Shown here one piece after another: positions 10,918-22,050 of a stretch of DNA of 64,000 bases. The translations under genes and the position numbers were made by a program. The first letter of the stretch is position 1. Every line of letters starts with the position of its first letter. The notes beneath the pieces are model-generated. The model worked only from the letters and a program-made list of their open reading frames with translations, ran no database searches and was not told where the DNA came from. The DNA is from Anodontia alba (Eukaryota > Mollusca > Bivalvia > Lucinida > Lucinidae): NCBI GenBank assembly GCA_964016985.1, contig OZ024828.1, positions 1,483,330-1,547,329 on the forward strand, given 5' to 3'.

Positions 10918-11806
10918 ATGGAGTGTGTATCTGTAGCAGAGAAACATCCTCGAAATGTTGCAAGTGGTCTTACATTTTCTATAGATAAAATTATTGGTTT
11001 AAAGACAGATGTTAAGCACAGTGAGAAAACTGAAAATTTTGTTAATGAAACCGAAAAATTATCGAATGATCTTGAAAGTCCTGTAGACGAACGCCCTAAA
11101 AGTAAGGAAATTGAGAAAACTGTCGAGAAGATTGCTGAGAAAAGTGGTCCGATTAGTTCGGAAGTAAAACAGCTGGATCATCAGAAAGTCGAACTGTATT
11201 CTGAGAACAAAAGTAAACATTTACAAGTAACTTCTTCAAACGAAAATGGAGCGGTATTATATGATACAGATTTGCAGCGGCGGAATTTTCTGGCTTTCCA
11301 GGGGAGAGAGTTTCAAGATCTTAATATGAATATTATGTCTTACCTTCATCCAGCCTTTTTGTTAGGTCGAATGAATCCAGAGGAATACAGAGCTCATTTT
11401 CTTCACAATTATTACCTGCAACATCAACATCCACATATCGGCAAAGATGCGTCTTATGCTTTAGACTTGTATAAAATGGCAAATGCCCAGTACTTTAACT
11501 CACAAACGCCACAAGACTTTAAGAAACAAAGACTTTCCGACAGTTTGCATACCAGCGAACAGTTGCACCATACAGAGGGTGATCTTAAACAAAAACCTAA
11601 GTTCGAAACTAAAGAAACAAATTTTGGCATTCCGAAAATTGGAGAGGGTACGACGAAAGAAGTGTCTAGTGAAACAACAAAAGAATTTCTAGAAACAAGA
11701 GACAAAAAGTTTCAGAATAAGACACAAAAGACGTTTACTTGTCAAGAGTGTGGGAAAATGTTTAATGCTCATTACAACTTGACCAGGCATATGCCAGTCC
11801 ATACAG
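10918..11806 (+). CDS. Fezf: Fezf-type zinc finger transcription factor, exon 1 (N-terminus and first C2H2 finger)
   Basis: This is the first coding exon of a Fezf-family nuclear DNA-binding repressor, which in other animals acts in anterior neural patterning. The start ATG follows CGGAG and opens a 297-codon frame. Residues 18-27 read [10 protein letters not shown], an eh1 (Groucho/TLE-recruiting) motif at the position typical of Fezf proteins. Residues about 29-270 are low-complexity, rich in Lys, Glu and Ser, with a His/Tyr/Met-rich stretch near 140-180, and show no domain I recognise. The first C2H2 finger has Cys275, Cys278, His291 and His295, and includes the family-typical stretch [14 protein letters not shown]. 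The exon ends after the first base of the Gly297 codon, at CATACAG followed by a GTTAGT donor. Reading through the donor hits TAG at once. The match to exon 2 in phase and family sequence makes the assignment strong. Whether non-coding 5' exons exist cannot be seen. Confidence 0.93.
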
Positions 11807-11903
11807 GTTAGTCACTTTATGGCGTTTATCAGATTTTATAATTTATTTGGAAACCTTCATTTCTAACCATACTTGTACTAAATTTTGAACCAGTCTGTGT
11901 CAT

Positions 11904-12183
11904 CATTGCGAAAACACGCCTATTCAAATATATAGAAAATTTCACCTCCAAAAACCCGAAATTTTTCAGGTAAAAAACTCTAATATTTTTCATATTTCTG
12001 CTCAAAACATAGATTGTGGGTACTCGTTAGAACCGCTTCGGCGAGGCGGTTCTAACGAGTACCCACAATCTATGTTTTTGAGCAGAAATAAGAAAAATAA
12101 TGTATACCCCTGTAAACCCCAGTTTTACTATATAAAAGTGGGGTTTAAGGGGGTCAAAATTATATAGGCATGTTTTCGTGATG
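11904..12183 (+). mobile_element. Palindromic miniature element, copy 4 (Fezf intron)
   Basis: A complete copy 98 bases after the exon 1 donor. The central base is G, with one T mismatch in the left arm (CCGCTTCGG). Confidence 0.9.
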
Positions 12184-12296
12184 ATTACGTGTAGGAGTGT
12201 CTGAAAACTGGCGGATGAGTTTCAAACACTGAACAAGACGCCGTGGGCTTCCGGGTCTACCGTAATAACCATACGTATTGGGACAAATAGGCCTGA

Positions 12297-12361
12297 GCAA
12301 ACAGTATAGACCAGATCAGACGCCGCAAAACGCGGCGTCTGATCAGGGTCTACACTGTTTA
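12297..12361. repeat. GATCAG palindrome (GCAAACAGT type)
   Basis: GCAAACAGTATAGACCAGAT pairs with CAGGGTCTACACTGTTT around CGCCGCAAAACGCGGCG. It belongs to the group also present at 22371, 26447, 43101 and 63868. Confidence 0.85.
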
Positions 12362-12865
12362 TCATTTATTCAGCTAGTTTTAGACATCTCGACAGGTTGT
12401 CAAATGGAGTTATTCAAATTTTAGGCGAAATAAGGTAAAGAAATAAGGTGCCTAATGTTCAGGGTAAACACGGTAATCTTTGTCTACACTTCTTGTTCAG
12501 GTCTGTCCTTCCGATTACTTAAAACGATTACGTTTAATGATCTTTGTGAACATAACAAGGTGTACTTCTATGTTTGTGTATGTGTTCTAAACAAAAGTTC
12601 AATGCTCACATTTCCTTATCAGGCATACATCTGTTCAAACACGTGAGCATAGCGTACCCGCTAAATCTAAACCTTATCCATGTTGGTACATATTGTTAAG
12701 TTATCTGACACTGTTTATGCTCATAATTCGTTACATTTCATACAGTCAGTTTGTGAATGACGTTAGATGTAACCTTCCAATATTAGTAACAATACTGATT
12801 TACACTAGTATGTCGAAGATAAATGAATCCAAACACAACTTTAGGTTTAGAGAAAAGTTACAAGC

Positions 12866-12877
12866 AATAATAATAAA

Positions 12878-12933
<56 letters not shown>

Positions 12934-12951
12934 TATTGATCATAATAAAAT
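12866..12951. repeat. (ATA)n/(TTA)n microsatellite
   Basis: A run of ATA units switches to TTA units, again giving a self-complementary trinucleotide array. Confidence 0.95.
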
Positions 12952-13084
12952 AACGGAACGAGAATGTTAAACAAATGCTATTAAATAATTACAGTTTTAT
13001 TAAAATGATTATAAATTATAACTAACAGGATTAACTAATAAATAATAGCATTTCCTTCGTATGGAAATAATGATTCACAAATGC

Positions 13085-13200
13085 AGAAGTAACTAACTGA
13101 CTGTCTGTAACTAACTTGCTAACTAATTACCTACTTACCTACCTACCTAGCTAACTAATTAAACAAATACATAAATAAATGCAGAAATAGATAAATAGAA
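13085..13200. repeat. Compound short tandem repeat
   Basis: Degenerate CTAA, CTAC and AAAT tetramers follow one another. No coding capacity. Confidence 0.7.
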
Positions 13201-13270
13201 GTACCAACAAATAATAACAAATGGAACCATTTGATGATTACGTGTTACTGGGCACATGTTCGTACATACA

Positions 13271-13545
13271 CATTACGAAAAGATGCCTATTCAAATATAC
13301 TGAAAATTTTACCACCAAAAAATGTAAATTTTCAGATAAAAAATTCTGATATTTTTCATATTTCTGCTCAAAACATAGATTGTGGGTACTCGTTAGAACC
13401 GCCTCGACGAGGCGGTTCTTACGAGTACCACAATCTATGCTTTTAACATAACAATGAAAATAATGTATACCCTGTAAACCCCAGTTTTACTATATAAAAG
13501 TGGGGTTTAAGGGGGTCAACATTATATAGGCATGTTTTCATGATG
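13271..13545 (+). mobile_element. Palindromic miniature element, copy 5 (Fezf intron)
   Basis: A complete copy with A at the unpaired centre. The right arm has one T (GTTCTTACG) and one missing base. Confidence 0.9.
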
Positions 13546-14001
13546 AGATAAAACACAAAACTCCTAACGAACAATAGATACATTTGAACATACTTTACAT
13601 TGCACAGTAACTGCTGAACAAGTAAATACATAAAGTGTTGTATTACAATTTGGTTTAAAACAATATTTATCAAATAGCAAATATAGCATGCTCTATAACT
13701 AACATGCACAAATGTTTGATAAAAAAAAATCCCAGGATTAAATATGTTAAAAAAAAAAAAAAAAATCTTAAGATAGTTTTAGACTAATTTAATCTTCAGA
13801 GGCAACGTTTCAATATTTTTGTTATGAATATTCATTATCACATGTACTGGCTAATTTATATTTAATAATGATGCCACGTTGTCAGTTTGGATATCATCTG
13901 TATAGTTTAGCATGCTTTAAAATGACCGATTAAACGGATTTCAAACTTAAACAGGAGAATGTTTGATACTGTACATATTCGCGTTTCTTTACCATAATTG
14001 A

Positions 14002-14307
14002 TTGATTGATTGTGTTGAGGTTTTACGGCCCAGTCAACCCAATGGGGTCATGTCGAGCGCGGTCAGTTTACCTAACCACACGTTTACTGGGCAGGCTTAG
14101 TCCTCTAAGCGGTTAACCAGTATTGTGCACATTCTTTCGTCAGAAACTGACAACTGCCCTTCTTGAATCAGCGGAAGGGAGAGAATGACCGTAGAAAATA
14201 TTTCATGATCAATCTCCACGAAAGAATGTTGCCGACCTCGGCGGGGGTTGAACCCGCGACGTCCTGGTCTCCAGTCGGACGGCGCATCCAACTGAGCCAC
14301 CGGGGCC
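14002..14307 (-). mobile_element. tRNA-derived SINE, copy 1 (Fezf intron)
   Basis: On the minus strand the head reads GCCCCGGTGGCTCAGTTGGA (A box) and GCGGGTTCAACCCCCGCC (B box), then a tail through TCAGTTGTCAGTTTCTGACG to GGCCGTAAAACCTCAACAC and a (TCAA)n end. The tail is shared with 15245, 53149 and 55725, showing one SINE family. Confidence 0.88.
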
Positions 14308-14380
14308 TCTTTACCATAATAGTGACATTGTGACATTTAAAACCCTGCAATTTATTAACATCAACACATGTATTTTAACG

Positions 14381-14597
14381 CGTAGCACTCTGGATAAAAA
14401 TTTCAGCAGACGCCATTCTAAAACATTTTTTTTATTTATTTTCCAGAAAACATTTTTTGAAATTTCATGCAAATTGTCTCCATTGGAGATGATTTTCATT
14501 AAATGTCAAAACCAGTTTTCTGTGGAAAATAAAGAAATATATCATCAATTTTTCGTCTGCTTAATTAGTCAGAGACTGGTAAAAGTTAAAGGAAGTT
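14381..14597. repeat. Hairpin element (GCAGACGACA/CATGCAAATTGTCTCC family)
   Basis: Left and right halves are inverted copies: CAGCAGACGCCATTCTAAAA with GAAATTTCATGCAAATTGTC, then the complement ending TTCGTCTGC. The family recurs at 14780, 22890, 44845, 48610, 59838 and 61525, and inside the large inverted repeat at 23150-24560. Confidence 0.7.
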
Positions 14598-14779
14598 AAC
14601 ATTTTAAAACCAACATAAAGTTGCAAAATGCATCATAGCTTCATAAGGATCGTCAGGGATATAGATATGTTACTATAGCAAAGTAGTCAAGAAAAGGTTG
14701 AAGGCATCGTCTTCCAAGACAAAACCGTATCAAATGTATTCTGGATATAATTGTCTGTTTCCTGTATACCTCTTAAATA

Positions 14780-15000
14780 TGCATTTTAACGCTTATTACT
14801 TTTGGGAAAAATTTCAGCATATGGCATATCTAAATATTTTTCTTAGTTTTCCCAGAAAACATGTTTTGAAAAGTCATGTGAATTGTCTCCATGAAGACAG
14901 TTTGCATGAAATGTCTAATTATATACTCTAGGAAAAAAAAACAACATCATCAATGCTTCGCCTACTGAATTCGTCTAGAAAGTGTTTACTTGGGTACTTG
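14780..15000. repeat. Hairpin element, same family, second intron copy
   Basis: TTTTCCCAGAAAACATGTTT and GTGAATTGTCTCCATG match the copy 400 bases upstream. The right half is more decayed. Confidence 0.6.
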
Positions 15001-15244
15001 GGCTTTTAACTCTTACAAAATGATGTTTCTGTAAATACACTTACTCTGCTTTCAACGTCTTTCAGAAAGTCATTTTTTGCCCTAGCGCTTTATATAGAAG
15101 AATTACATTTGTAAACGTTTGTCATAATCTAATGCATAACTTTAATAATGAAAACTGAACACAGAAATGCAAAACAACATTGCCTTAGATGAAAATTCTA
15201 AAAAAAAAATCACTTTACTGTAGAAACTGTATAGTTCAGACTAT

Positions 15245-15500
15245 GCCGGCCTTGGTAACTCAGTCGGATGCGCATCCGACTGGTGATCAGGAGGTCGCGG
15301 GTTCGATCCCAACCGGGTCCGACAACATTCTTCCATGGAGATTGATCATGAATTATTTTCTACGGTTATTCTCTCCCTTCCGCTGATTCAAGAAGGTCAG
15401 TTGTCAGTTTCTGGCGAAAGAAGTGTAGTTAGATAAACTGATCGGCTCGACATTACCCTAATGGGTTGACAGGGCCGTAAAATCTCAACCCAATCAGACT
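15245..15500 (+). mobile_element. tRNA-derived SINE, copy 2 (Fezf intron)
   Basis: GCCGGCCTTGGTAACTCAGT carries the A box and CGCGGGTTCGATCCCAACCG the B box. The shared tail TTCCGCTGATTCAAGAAGGT follows and ends near AAAATCTCAACCC. Confidence 0.88.
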
Positions 15501-15788
15501 AGTTATTGTCCATAAATTTAATTTTAACGTAAACATTTTAGAACAAAACGTAGAAACAGAAAAGACAAATGGTTTCTGATAAGATATAGTTAGTCAGAAT
15601 AAAATCTTTTAAGTAAGACATTGAGCACGAAACGTCTTTCGGAGTGATGGCGGAAGGACAGTTGGCACAAGTTCGTACATACAGGTGTAATGTTAAAGAA
15701 TAGTAGTAAGTATCAAGGGTCTGAAAATGGTCTTAGCTATTTGTCTGACTAGCGAAATATCCAAGACATGTCCATCTATAAGATAACA

Positions 15789-15872
15789 AGTAATAGCTTT
15801 CACTAAAAGCTTGGTCTGCGCTTAGCACACATTGTGTGCTAAGCGCAGACCAAGCTTTTTGTGAAAGCTTAT
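15789..15872. repeat. Near-perfect hairpin
   Basis: AAGCTTGGTCTGCGCTTAGC followed by ACACATTGTGTG and the exact complement gives arms of about 25 bases. Pairing extends outward through AGCTTTCAC/GTGAAAGCT. Confidence 0.85.
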
Positions 15873-16209
15873 ACTTGGTTGTAGTAATGTTAAGCAGCCC
15901 GTGGAAAATAGCATTGGGCCAGTCCTTGACCTTTCATAAGTTGCTTCCGTGGCAATGGCAAATTATTATGGTTGTCAGCGCCCAAGGGCATAGAAAATAA
16001 AGACCGTTCTTGGGTCTTTGGCAAAGATGAGAAAAGTTGTCTCAAAAATATAAATATTGAGACCCAGGAAAGGCCACAATCCTGGAATACATGCCTCCTA
16101 AAGCAAGGATTGAATGGCAATACAAAGCATTATATTATCGAAAACAGAAGAGGCTGCAGCTGACATACAGCCTTGGAACGATCAGCAACAAATTTTCACA
16201 AGACTATCA

Positions 16210-16489
16210 CATTACGAAAACACGCCTATTCAAATATATAGAAAAGCTTCACCTCCAAACACTGAAAATTTTCAGATAAAAAAACTCTGATATTTTTCAT
16301 ATTTCTGCACGAAACATAGATTGTGGGTACTCGTTAGAACCGCCTCGACGAGGCGGTTCTAACGAGTACCCACAATCTATGTTTTGAGCAGAAATAAGAA
16401 AAATAATGTATACCCCTGTAAACCCTAGTTTTACTATATAAAATTGGGGTTTAAGGGGGTCAAAATTATATAGCCATGTTTTCGTGATG
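16210..16489 (+). mobile_element. Palindromic miniature element, copy 6 (Fezf intron)
   Basis: A complete copy with an A centre and apparently perfect central arms. The right terminal repeat reads TAGCCATG, one change from TAGGCATG. Confidence 0.9.
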
Positions 16490-16568
16490 GTTTACATCGG
16501 TTACAAAGTGGTTGCTACATATACCACCATATTGCATAATATATCGGGAAAGAATAACTTACTTCAGG

Positions 16569-16573
<5 letters not shown>

Positions 16574-16627
<54 letters not shown>
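16574..16627. repeat. (TG)n microsatellite
   Basis: About 27 TG units. Confidence 0.97.
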
Positions 16628-16630
<3 letters not shown>

Positions 16631-17047
16631 ATCAGTATCAAAAGATTTAAATAGTATATCGCATTCTATAGAGAAAATAAGTCTTTTCTATGATTTCGTC
16701 GTTTACAAAACGCTTGCTACAACTATATAATGTTATAAATAAGGGAAAAAGGGTTAATTTACTTCGAATTGTGTATGTGTCGGAGTGGGACATGGACAGG
16801 GACAGTGTAAAGCAGTGTCGACTAAAGAGATCAAATTAGTAGATCATTTTTTTTTAGTGAAAAAAAGTCTTGATAGTTCATGTGAGTCTGCCTATAAGAG
16901 GTCTCATATGAAATGCCAAAACTTATTCTTCCGGAAAACTAGCTGTCAGATCTGTTGCTGCTATTATAACTTGTCTTATAAAGGTTCATTTTAACTTGTA
17001 CTTGTAAAATGCAGGTTTATTCTTAATGAAATTTTCTGGAATGGTAT

Positions 17048-17262
17048 TTGAGCCAGCGCAAGACAAAACCTACAATAAGACCTGTGCGACCAGCAAAGAT
17101 TCCGATCAGCCTGTACGAGGGTTCTCGTTTATCCCTCTTTGGATAGCCTGGAGGTTGTAGAAGGCACGTGCGATCAGCGAAGACTTTGATCAGACTGCGC
17201 GGATGCGCAGGCTGATCAGAGTCTTCGCTGGTCGCACTTCTATTGTAGGTTTTATCATTTGC
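17048..17262. mobile_element. Compound palindromic element with CTACAATAAGACCTG end, copy 1
   Basis: AAAACCTACAATAAGACCTG at the left and CTATTGTAGGTTTTA at the right are inverted ends. Inside lie a TATCCCTCTTTGGATAGCC hairpin and a GATCAG palindrome (17168-17238). A second copy in reversed order is at 48998-49206. Confidence 0.7.
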
Positions 17263-17603
17263 TTTGGCATGTAAACACATTAGCAAAAAATATTTTCCAT
17301 GCGTTCTGAAAATAAATTTGTAGCGTTCGTTTGGGTTTATAGAGTTTAATCCAAATGTATTTAATTTACAGCTGATCTTATTTCGAACGTTAGTCTGAAC
17401 ACATATTTAATCTAATAAGTATTTGAATAAAGTTAAATTAGCCATTTTACTTGCTGGCTTATTGATAGATTAATTGCAGGAGTTTTCCTTAATGAATCAA
17501 AGAAATTATAATTCTGGGAAGATAGACGTGCACCAAAGGATATATGAGCCGGCACACGAAAAAGTGGACCTTGTGATTCCTAAAGATCTCTACTACATGT
17601 CTG

Positions 17604-17670
17604 TGAACAGCAAGAGCTCTCGCGAGATTGCGCTTATGCGCAGGCTTGCCTGGGCCTTTGCTGTTCGCCT
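17604..17670. repeat. Decayed GATCAG-type palindrome
   Basis: AACAGCAAGAGCTC and GGGCCTTTGCTGTTCGCC pair imperfectly around TTATGCGCAGG, like the copy at 6905. Confidence 0.5.
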
Positions 17671-18278
17671 ATGCGATAAACACCCTTTTTCTCACGTGCA
17701 CCAAAGCATATACTGCAAAAATTAAATTTCTCATTCAAACTCTTTAATTCACTTTGCTATTTATATCAGTACGCATTTTTTCAAGTTTATAAAAACCTTA
17801 CAGTATAAGCTCATAGTACAAAGAATTGTTTTATTTATTTATTTGTTTGTTTTCACTCAAATGGTTTGATTCGAACTGCCATGTACATCGGTACGTATTT
17901 TTGGCAATTTTATAAAGACGTAAAGAGTATTAATTCATTGCGTCTATAACATGAAGTAAAATTCTCATTCAAACTGTTTGATTCACGCAGCCATTTATAT
18001 CAGTATATATTTTTACCAGTTTATAAAGAATTTATAAAACGCTTTGTGTCTGTAACTAAATCATTTGATGTAAACAGTATTTCATTTAATAAATTGTACA
18101 TATAAAACAAGCAAGTTCATAAAATGCAATTCCATGCATTAAACAGAGAATTGAATGGGATACAGAAGTAAGTCTAAGACTTATTTAAATCTGCCTCCTA
18201 AAACAAATTTTGAAAGGTTTAAACACGCAGCTGAGAATCTTTTCCAGATTAATAGCACTAGAACACCAATGAGTTTGC

Positions 18279-18561
18279 ATCACGAAAATATGCCTATATA
18301 ATTTTGACCCCCATAAACCCCACTTTTATATAGTAAAACTGGGGTTTACAGGGGTATATGTTATTTTTCTTATTTCTGCTCAAAAAACATAGAATGTGGG
18401 TACTCGTTAGAACCGCCTCGCCGAGGCGGTTCTAACGAGTACCCACAATCTATGTTTTGAGCAGAAATGTGAAAAATATCAGACTTTTTTTATATGAAGA
18501 AAAAATTCAGTTTTTTAAGGTGAAATTTCCTATATATTTGAATAGGCGTGTTTTCGTAATG
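18279..18561 (-). mobile_element. Palindromic miniature element, copy 7 (Fezf intron)
   Basis: A complete copy with a C centre and near-perfect arms (one A for T at the outer edge, AGAATGTGG). Confidence 0.9.
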
Positions 18562-18654
18562 GTTACTATTACTTTAATACGCCTATGTAAAATGTATATT
18601 TCTTAGACACAGCTTCAGATATGGCGCCTTTTCAAACAATTATATTGATAAATA

Positions 18655-18760
18655 TTTTTCTTATGTTAAACATGTGTTGTGGGTACACATTAGAAGCGCC
18701 TCGCAGAGGCGCTTCTAATGAGTATCCACAGCATATATTTTATGGAGAGATAAGAAAGAA
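18655..18760. repeat. Variant hairpin core related to the palindromic family
   Basis: GGGTACACATTAGAAGCGCC pairs with the GGCGCTTCTAATGAGTATCC side. The usual GAACC/GGTTC pairing has become GAAGC/GCTTC in both arms. The family's outer arms are missing, so it is either a core-only relic or a sister family. Confidence 0.7.
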
Positions 18761-18777
18761 ATGTCAATATTTTGGTT

Positions 18778-18778
<1 letters not shown>

Positions 18779-18810
<32 letters not shown>
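18779..18810. repeat. Poly-A tract
   Basis: About 31 consecutive A. Confidence 0.97.
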
Positions 18811-18812
<2 letters not shown>

Positions 18813-19047
18813 TAAGAAAAGAGATATAATTTATAGACATAATAAACCAATTAAAAACAAAAGTTTAAAAACTACAAAATCATGAAAATTTCCTTACATT
18901 GTATTTCCCTGTATACTCATATTTTCACTATATATTATCGGGGAATAGGGATCATCAAATTATCGCATCATAACGAATGATAGCCATAACTACTGCTGCT
19001 ATGTTTTACATGTATGTTATATAGACGATTGTATGCTTAAGTCTAAA

Positions 19048-19576
19048 CATTACGAAAACACGCCTATTCAAATATGCTAAATATATTACTACCAAAAAAA
19101 AAATGAAAATTTTCAGATAAAAATTTCAGGGCCCAGTTGTTCAAAACTAACGATGTCGTTAGTTAACGATTCGTTAAAATTTACATTGAGTGATATACAA
19201 ATATGCTGAAATTTTTTGCTGAAAAAATGTGAGTAGCTTTTGCAGTGCAAAAGCTACTCACATTTTTTCCAGCAAAAAATATCAGTATATTGTATATTGA
19301 ATCCGCTAAAACAGTTAACGAAATGACCCTTAACGAGCTCGTTAAGCTAACGACGCTTTGAACAACTGGGCCCAGATATTTTTCATATTTCTGATCAAAA
19401 CATTGATTGTGGGTACGCGTTAGAACCGCCTCGCCGAGGCGGTTCTAACGCGTACCCACAATCTATGTTTTTGAGCAGAAATAAGAAAATTAATGTATAC
19501 CCCTGTAAACCCCAGTTTTACTATATAAAAGTGGGGTTTAAGGGGGTCAAAATTATATAGGCGTGTTTTAGTGATG
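19048..19576 (+). mobile_element. Palindromic miniature element, copy 9, interrupted (Fezf intron)
   Basis: The left arm runs 19048-19128, the GGGCCC element fills 19129-19373, and the rest resumes at about 19374. The central palindrome carries TACGCGTT and AACGCGTA in its two arms, a matched change from ACTCGTT/AACGAGT. The centre is C. Confidence 0.88.
19129..19373. mobile_element. GGGCCCAGTTGTTCAAA-ended palindromic element, copy 1 (nested)
   Basis: About 245 bases with inverted ends GGGCCCAGTTGTTCAAA and TTTGAACAACTGGGCCC, then ACGATGTCGTTAGTTAACGA and its counterpart, and a central hairpin GTGAGTAGCTTTTGCA/TGCAAAAGCTACTCAC. Non-coding. Other copies lie at 48383 and 56765. A target duplication could not be resolved. 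Confidence 0.9.
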
Positions 19577-20037
19577 ATAAAACTTCTGTTCTGTTCTATT
19601 CACGGATGAGTTTCCTTCGTGGTTATTGCATTAATTTGCCATAGAATACTTATGTTGATTTCTGTAATAATAACTCTATAAATATGCCTTTTAGGATAAT
19701 ATCATTTATCAGTCAAAGGGTGTCTATATAGATATACAGCTAATAATGATATAAATGGGACGCAACGAGAAAAAAACGTACCTTCTGACATGTGCGCCCA
19801 ACGACGACTCAAATTAGTCCGTGCGTCATCGCAGTCTGTTTGGAGTTTTCGTTGTCCTCATGAAGAAACTTTGCACCCTTTCTTATCAAAACATACGTCT
19901 AGCGAATATTCTGATCAGGCTTCGCGAATGCACTGGCTGATCTGAATCTTCGCTGGGCGCTTGTCCGAAGGTACATTCTCTGACGTTGAGGCTGAAATTA
20001 ACATACCGCCCGGAAGTTTACTGAATGATAATGGGAG

Positions 20038-20245
20038 TACAGTAAAACCTGTGTAAGAGAGCCACCTTCGAGATAGACTGTAAATAGTGGTTGATGTGGA
20101 AAAAGTTGTCTGTCTTATAAAGGTACATGTCATGTAATTTTGCTAGCAAAATTACATGACATGTACCTTTATAAGACAACCACCTTTCCACATCAACCAC
20201 TGAAGTCAGTTTCAAAGGTGGCTGTCTTACACAGGTTTTACTGTA
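20038..20245. mobile_element. TACAGTAAAACCTGTGTAAG-ended palindromic element
   Basis: About 208 bases. TACAGTAAAACCTGTGTAAG is inverted at the right end, and both ends abut TA, as expected for Tc1/mariner-type non-autonomous elements. The centre is a long hairpin: CATGTCATGTAATTTTGCTA reads nearly the same on both strands. Confidence 0.85.
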
Positions 20246-21504
20246 ATGTAAGCCTGGCATGTATGGTTTGATAATCGGTGAGCTAGCAGTTTCTTTCGAT
20301 TTCTAATTTCACTGTCATTAGTTTTTATGCTTAGCGCATTCATTGACACATCTGTTTTTTTTTTTGTTTTTTTTTTTTTTTTGTTCTTTTTTGTTTCTGT
20401 TTTACGTGTTATAATTCCTATGGTTAGACCAACACACATTTTCTTTCCAACGTTGCGTACCGGAAAATAATAATGAAATTAAAGAAATTGATAAGGAATA
20501 AATAGTTATTGTCTTTAAAGTTAACAATGAAAATATAAAAGGTCTAACCTATAATATTCAGCGTTTGGAATTAAACAGAATTCGTATAATAATAAATAGT
20601 AAAGAAACTCATGCATGAGACACTTTTTCTCAAATAATAATGTCTTTATTTAAAGAGGATGACATATTTAGTAACAATACTAATCTAACATATGGTCCTC
20701 ATTGTAAAACAAACAAAACAAATAAAATATATACATTATGTACAGTTCAAAATCTAAAATCATGTACATTATATTAAAATGTCCAGGAGACCAAAGTAGT
20801 GTCTGAGAGAATAAAATATTATGATGATCAGTCATTAAAAAGTCACAGGACTGAGCAATTGAGATAAGACAATGTCTATAGGTAGAAAAATTCTGAAACG
20901 CTGAAAACAGCTTGATAAATAAAATTGAATATTTAAATCATTGTTTAGAATCTAATAATATTAAAAGGATTGTCAATATGGTAAAAACGTTAAATTAAAT
21001 TAATGGGGTGTGCATATAATGTGGGATGTGTAGATGAAACAGTGCTTCTAAAACTACATTAATCTGCTTCATACAATGCGCCTCCGAGAGTGTGAGTCGG
21101 CAAGCTGTCTGATTGGGGAGAGTCCTACCAGGGTCGTTACCGACACACGCCCTCGAAAAGATTTCGTTAAAGCTTATTTTATGACTTGCCGTAAATAACG
21201 CATATGACAACCCCATTTGACATGCTTTTGAATTAAAATCAGTTCTTAATATCATTTATGGTTGAAATTTGCGTATTTAGAACGAGAATGCTAAAAATGC
21301 ATGTACCATAGTAGCTCAGTTGCTCATCACAGTCATTTGTATTCAGTACAGTTAAGATTTCAAACACTTGTTAAAACACACTTATCATAGATTCATGTTT
21401 ATGATTGCACTGAATATTTCAAAACTAATTTTTAGTTTCACTGAAAATTGAATACAGCAGATCTGGCCAGCAAAAACAGATTTATATGTCATGTAATACA
21501 TAGA
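20246..21504. other. Unassigned intron sequence
   Basis: AT-rich, with a T/G-rich low-complexity tract at 20354-20396. I see no exon or repeat with firm boundaries. If Fezf has intronic enhancers, this stretch and 21830-22050 are candidates only because they lack recognisable mobile DNA. Confidence 0.4.
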
Positions 21505-21530
21505 TTTTTTTTTTTTTTTTTTTTTTTTTT
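21505..21530. repeat. Poly-T tract
   Basis: About 26 consecutive T. Confidence 0.97.
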
Positions 21531-21718
21531 GTTTAGTTTTCAAACCAATAAATGCCTGCAGTTTGACACACTATCTGAGAATGTTCAAGCGTACAATCCG
21601 ACAAATAAATAGACGAACAAAAACAACCAGCCGCGCCATCGATAGCCTTCTTTACGATGTATTGAAAATAACTTTTCACAATATGTCAATCAAATTAAGT
21701 TAAAAAAGAGTAGGGAGA

Positions 21719-21763
21719 GAGACAGACAGACAGACAGACAGAAAGGCAGAAAGACATATAGAC

Positions 21764-21820
<57 letters not shown>
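21719..21820. repeat. (GACA)n then (GA)n microsatellite
   Basis: GACA units pass through a degenerate zone into about 27 GA units. Confidence 0.95.
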
Positions 21821-21823
<3 letters not shown>

Positions 21824-22050
21824 CTTTTAGAAAAAAGAACTGGAAAGAAAAATAATATATAAATTGACCATAAACAATAAGGAAGTAGTAACTATTGATT
21901 AATTTATAAAATGCAATTTCGTATTAGCAATTTGCAATCTATTTAAAGAATGAAATTGGTAAACGAAAGAACAACTTGAAGGCTCTTCATTTTGACCATC
22001 ATTTCCGTTTTCGGACTCGCGCGATTTAATGACATTTAGTTTACTTTAAT

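Noticed and set aside
15245..15325. Possible tRNA gene
   Set aside because: A and B boxes are present, but the rest does not fold as a tRNA and a conserved non-tRNA tail follows. It is a SINE, as are the copies at 14.2 and 53.2 kb.
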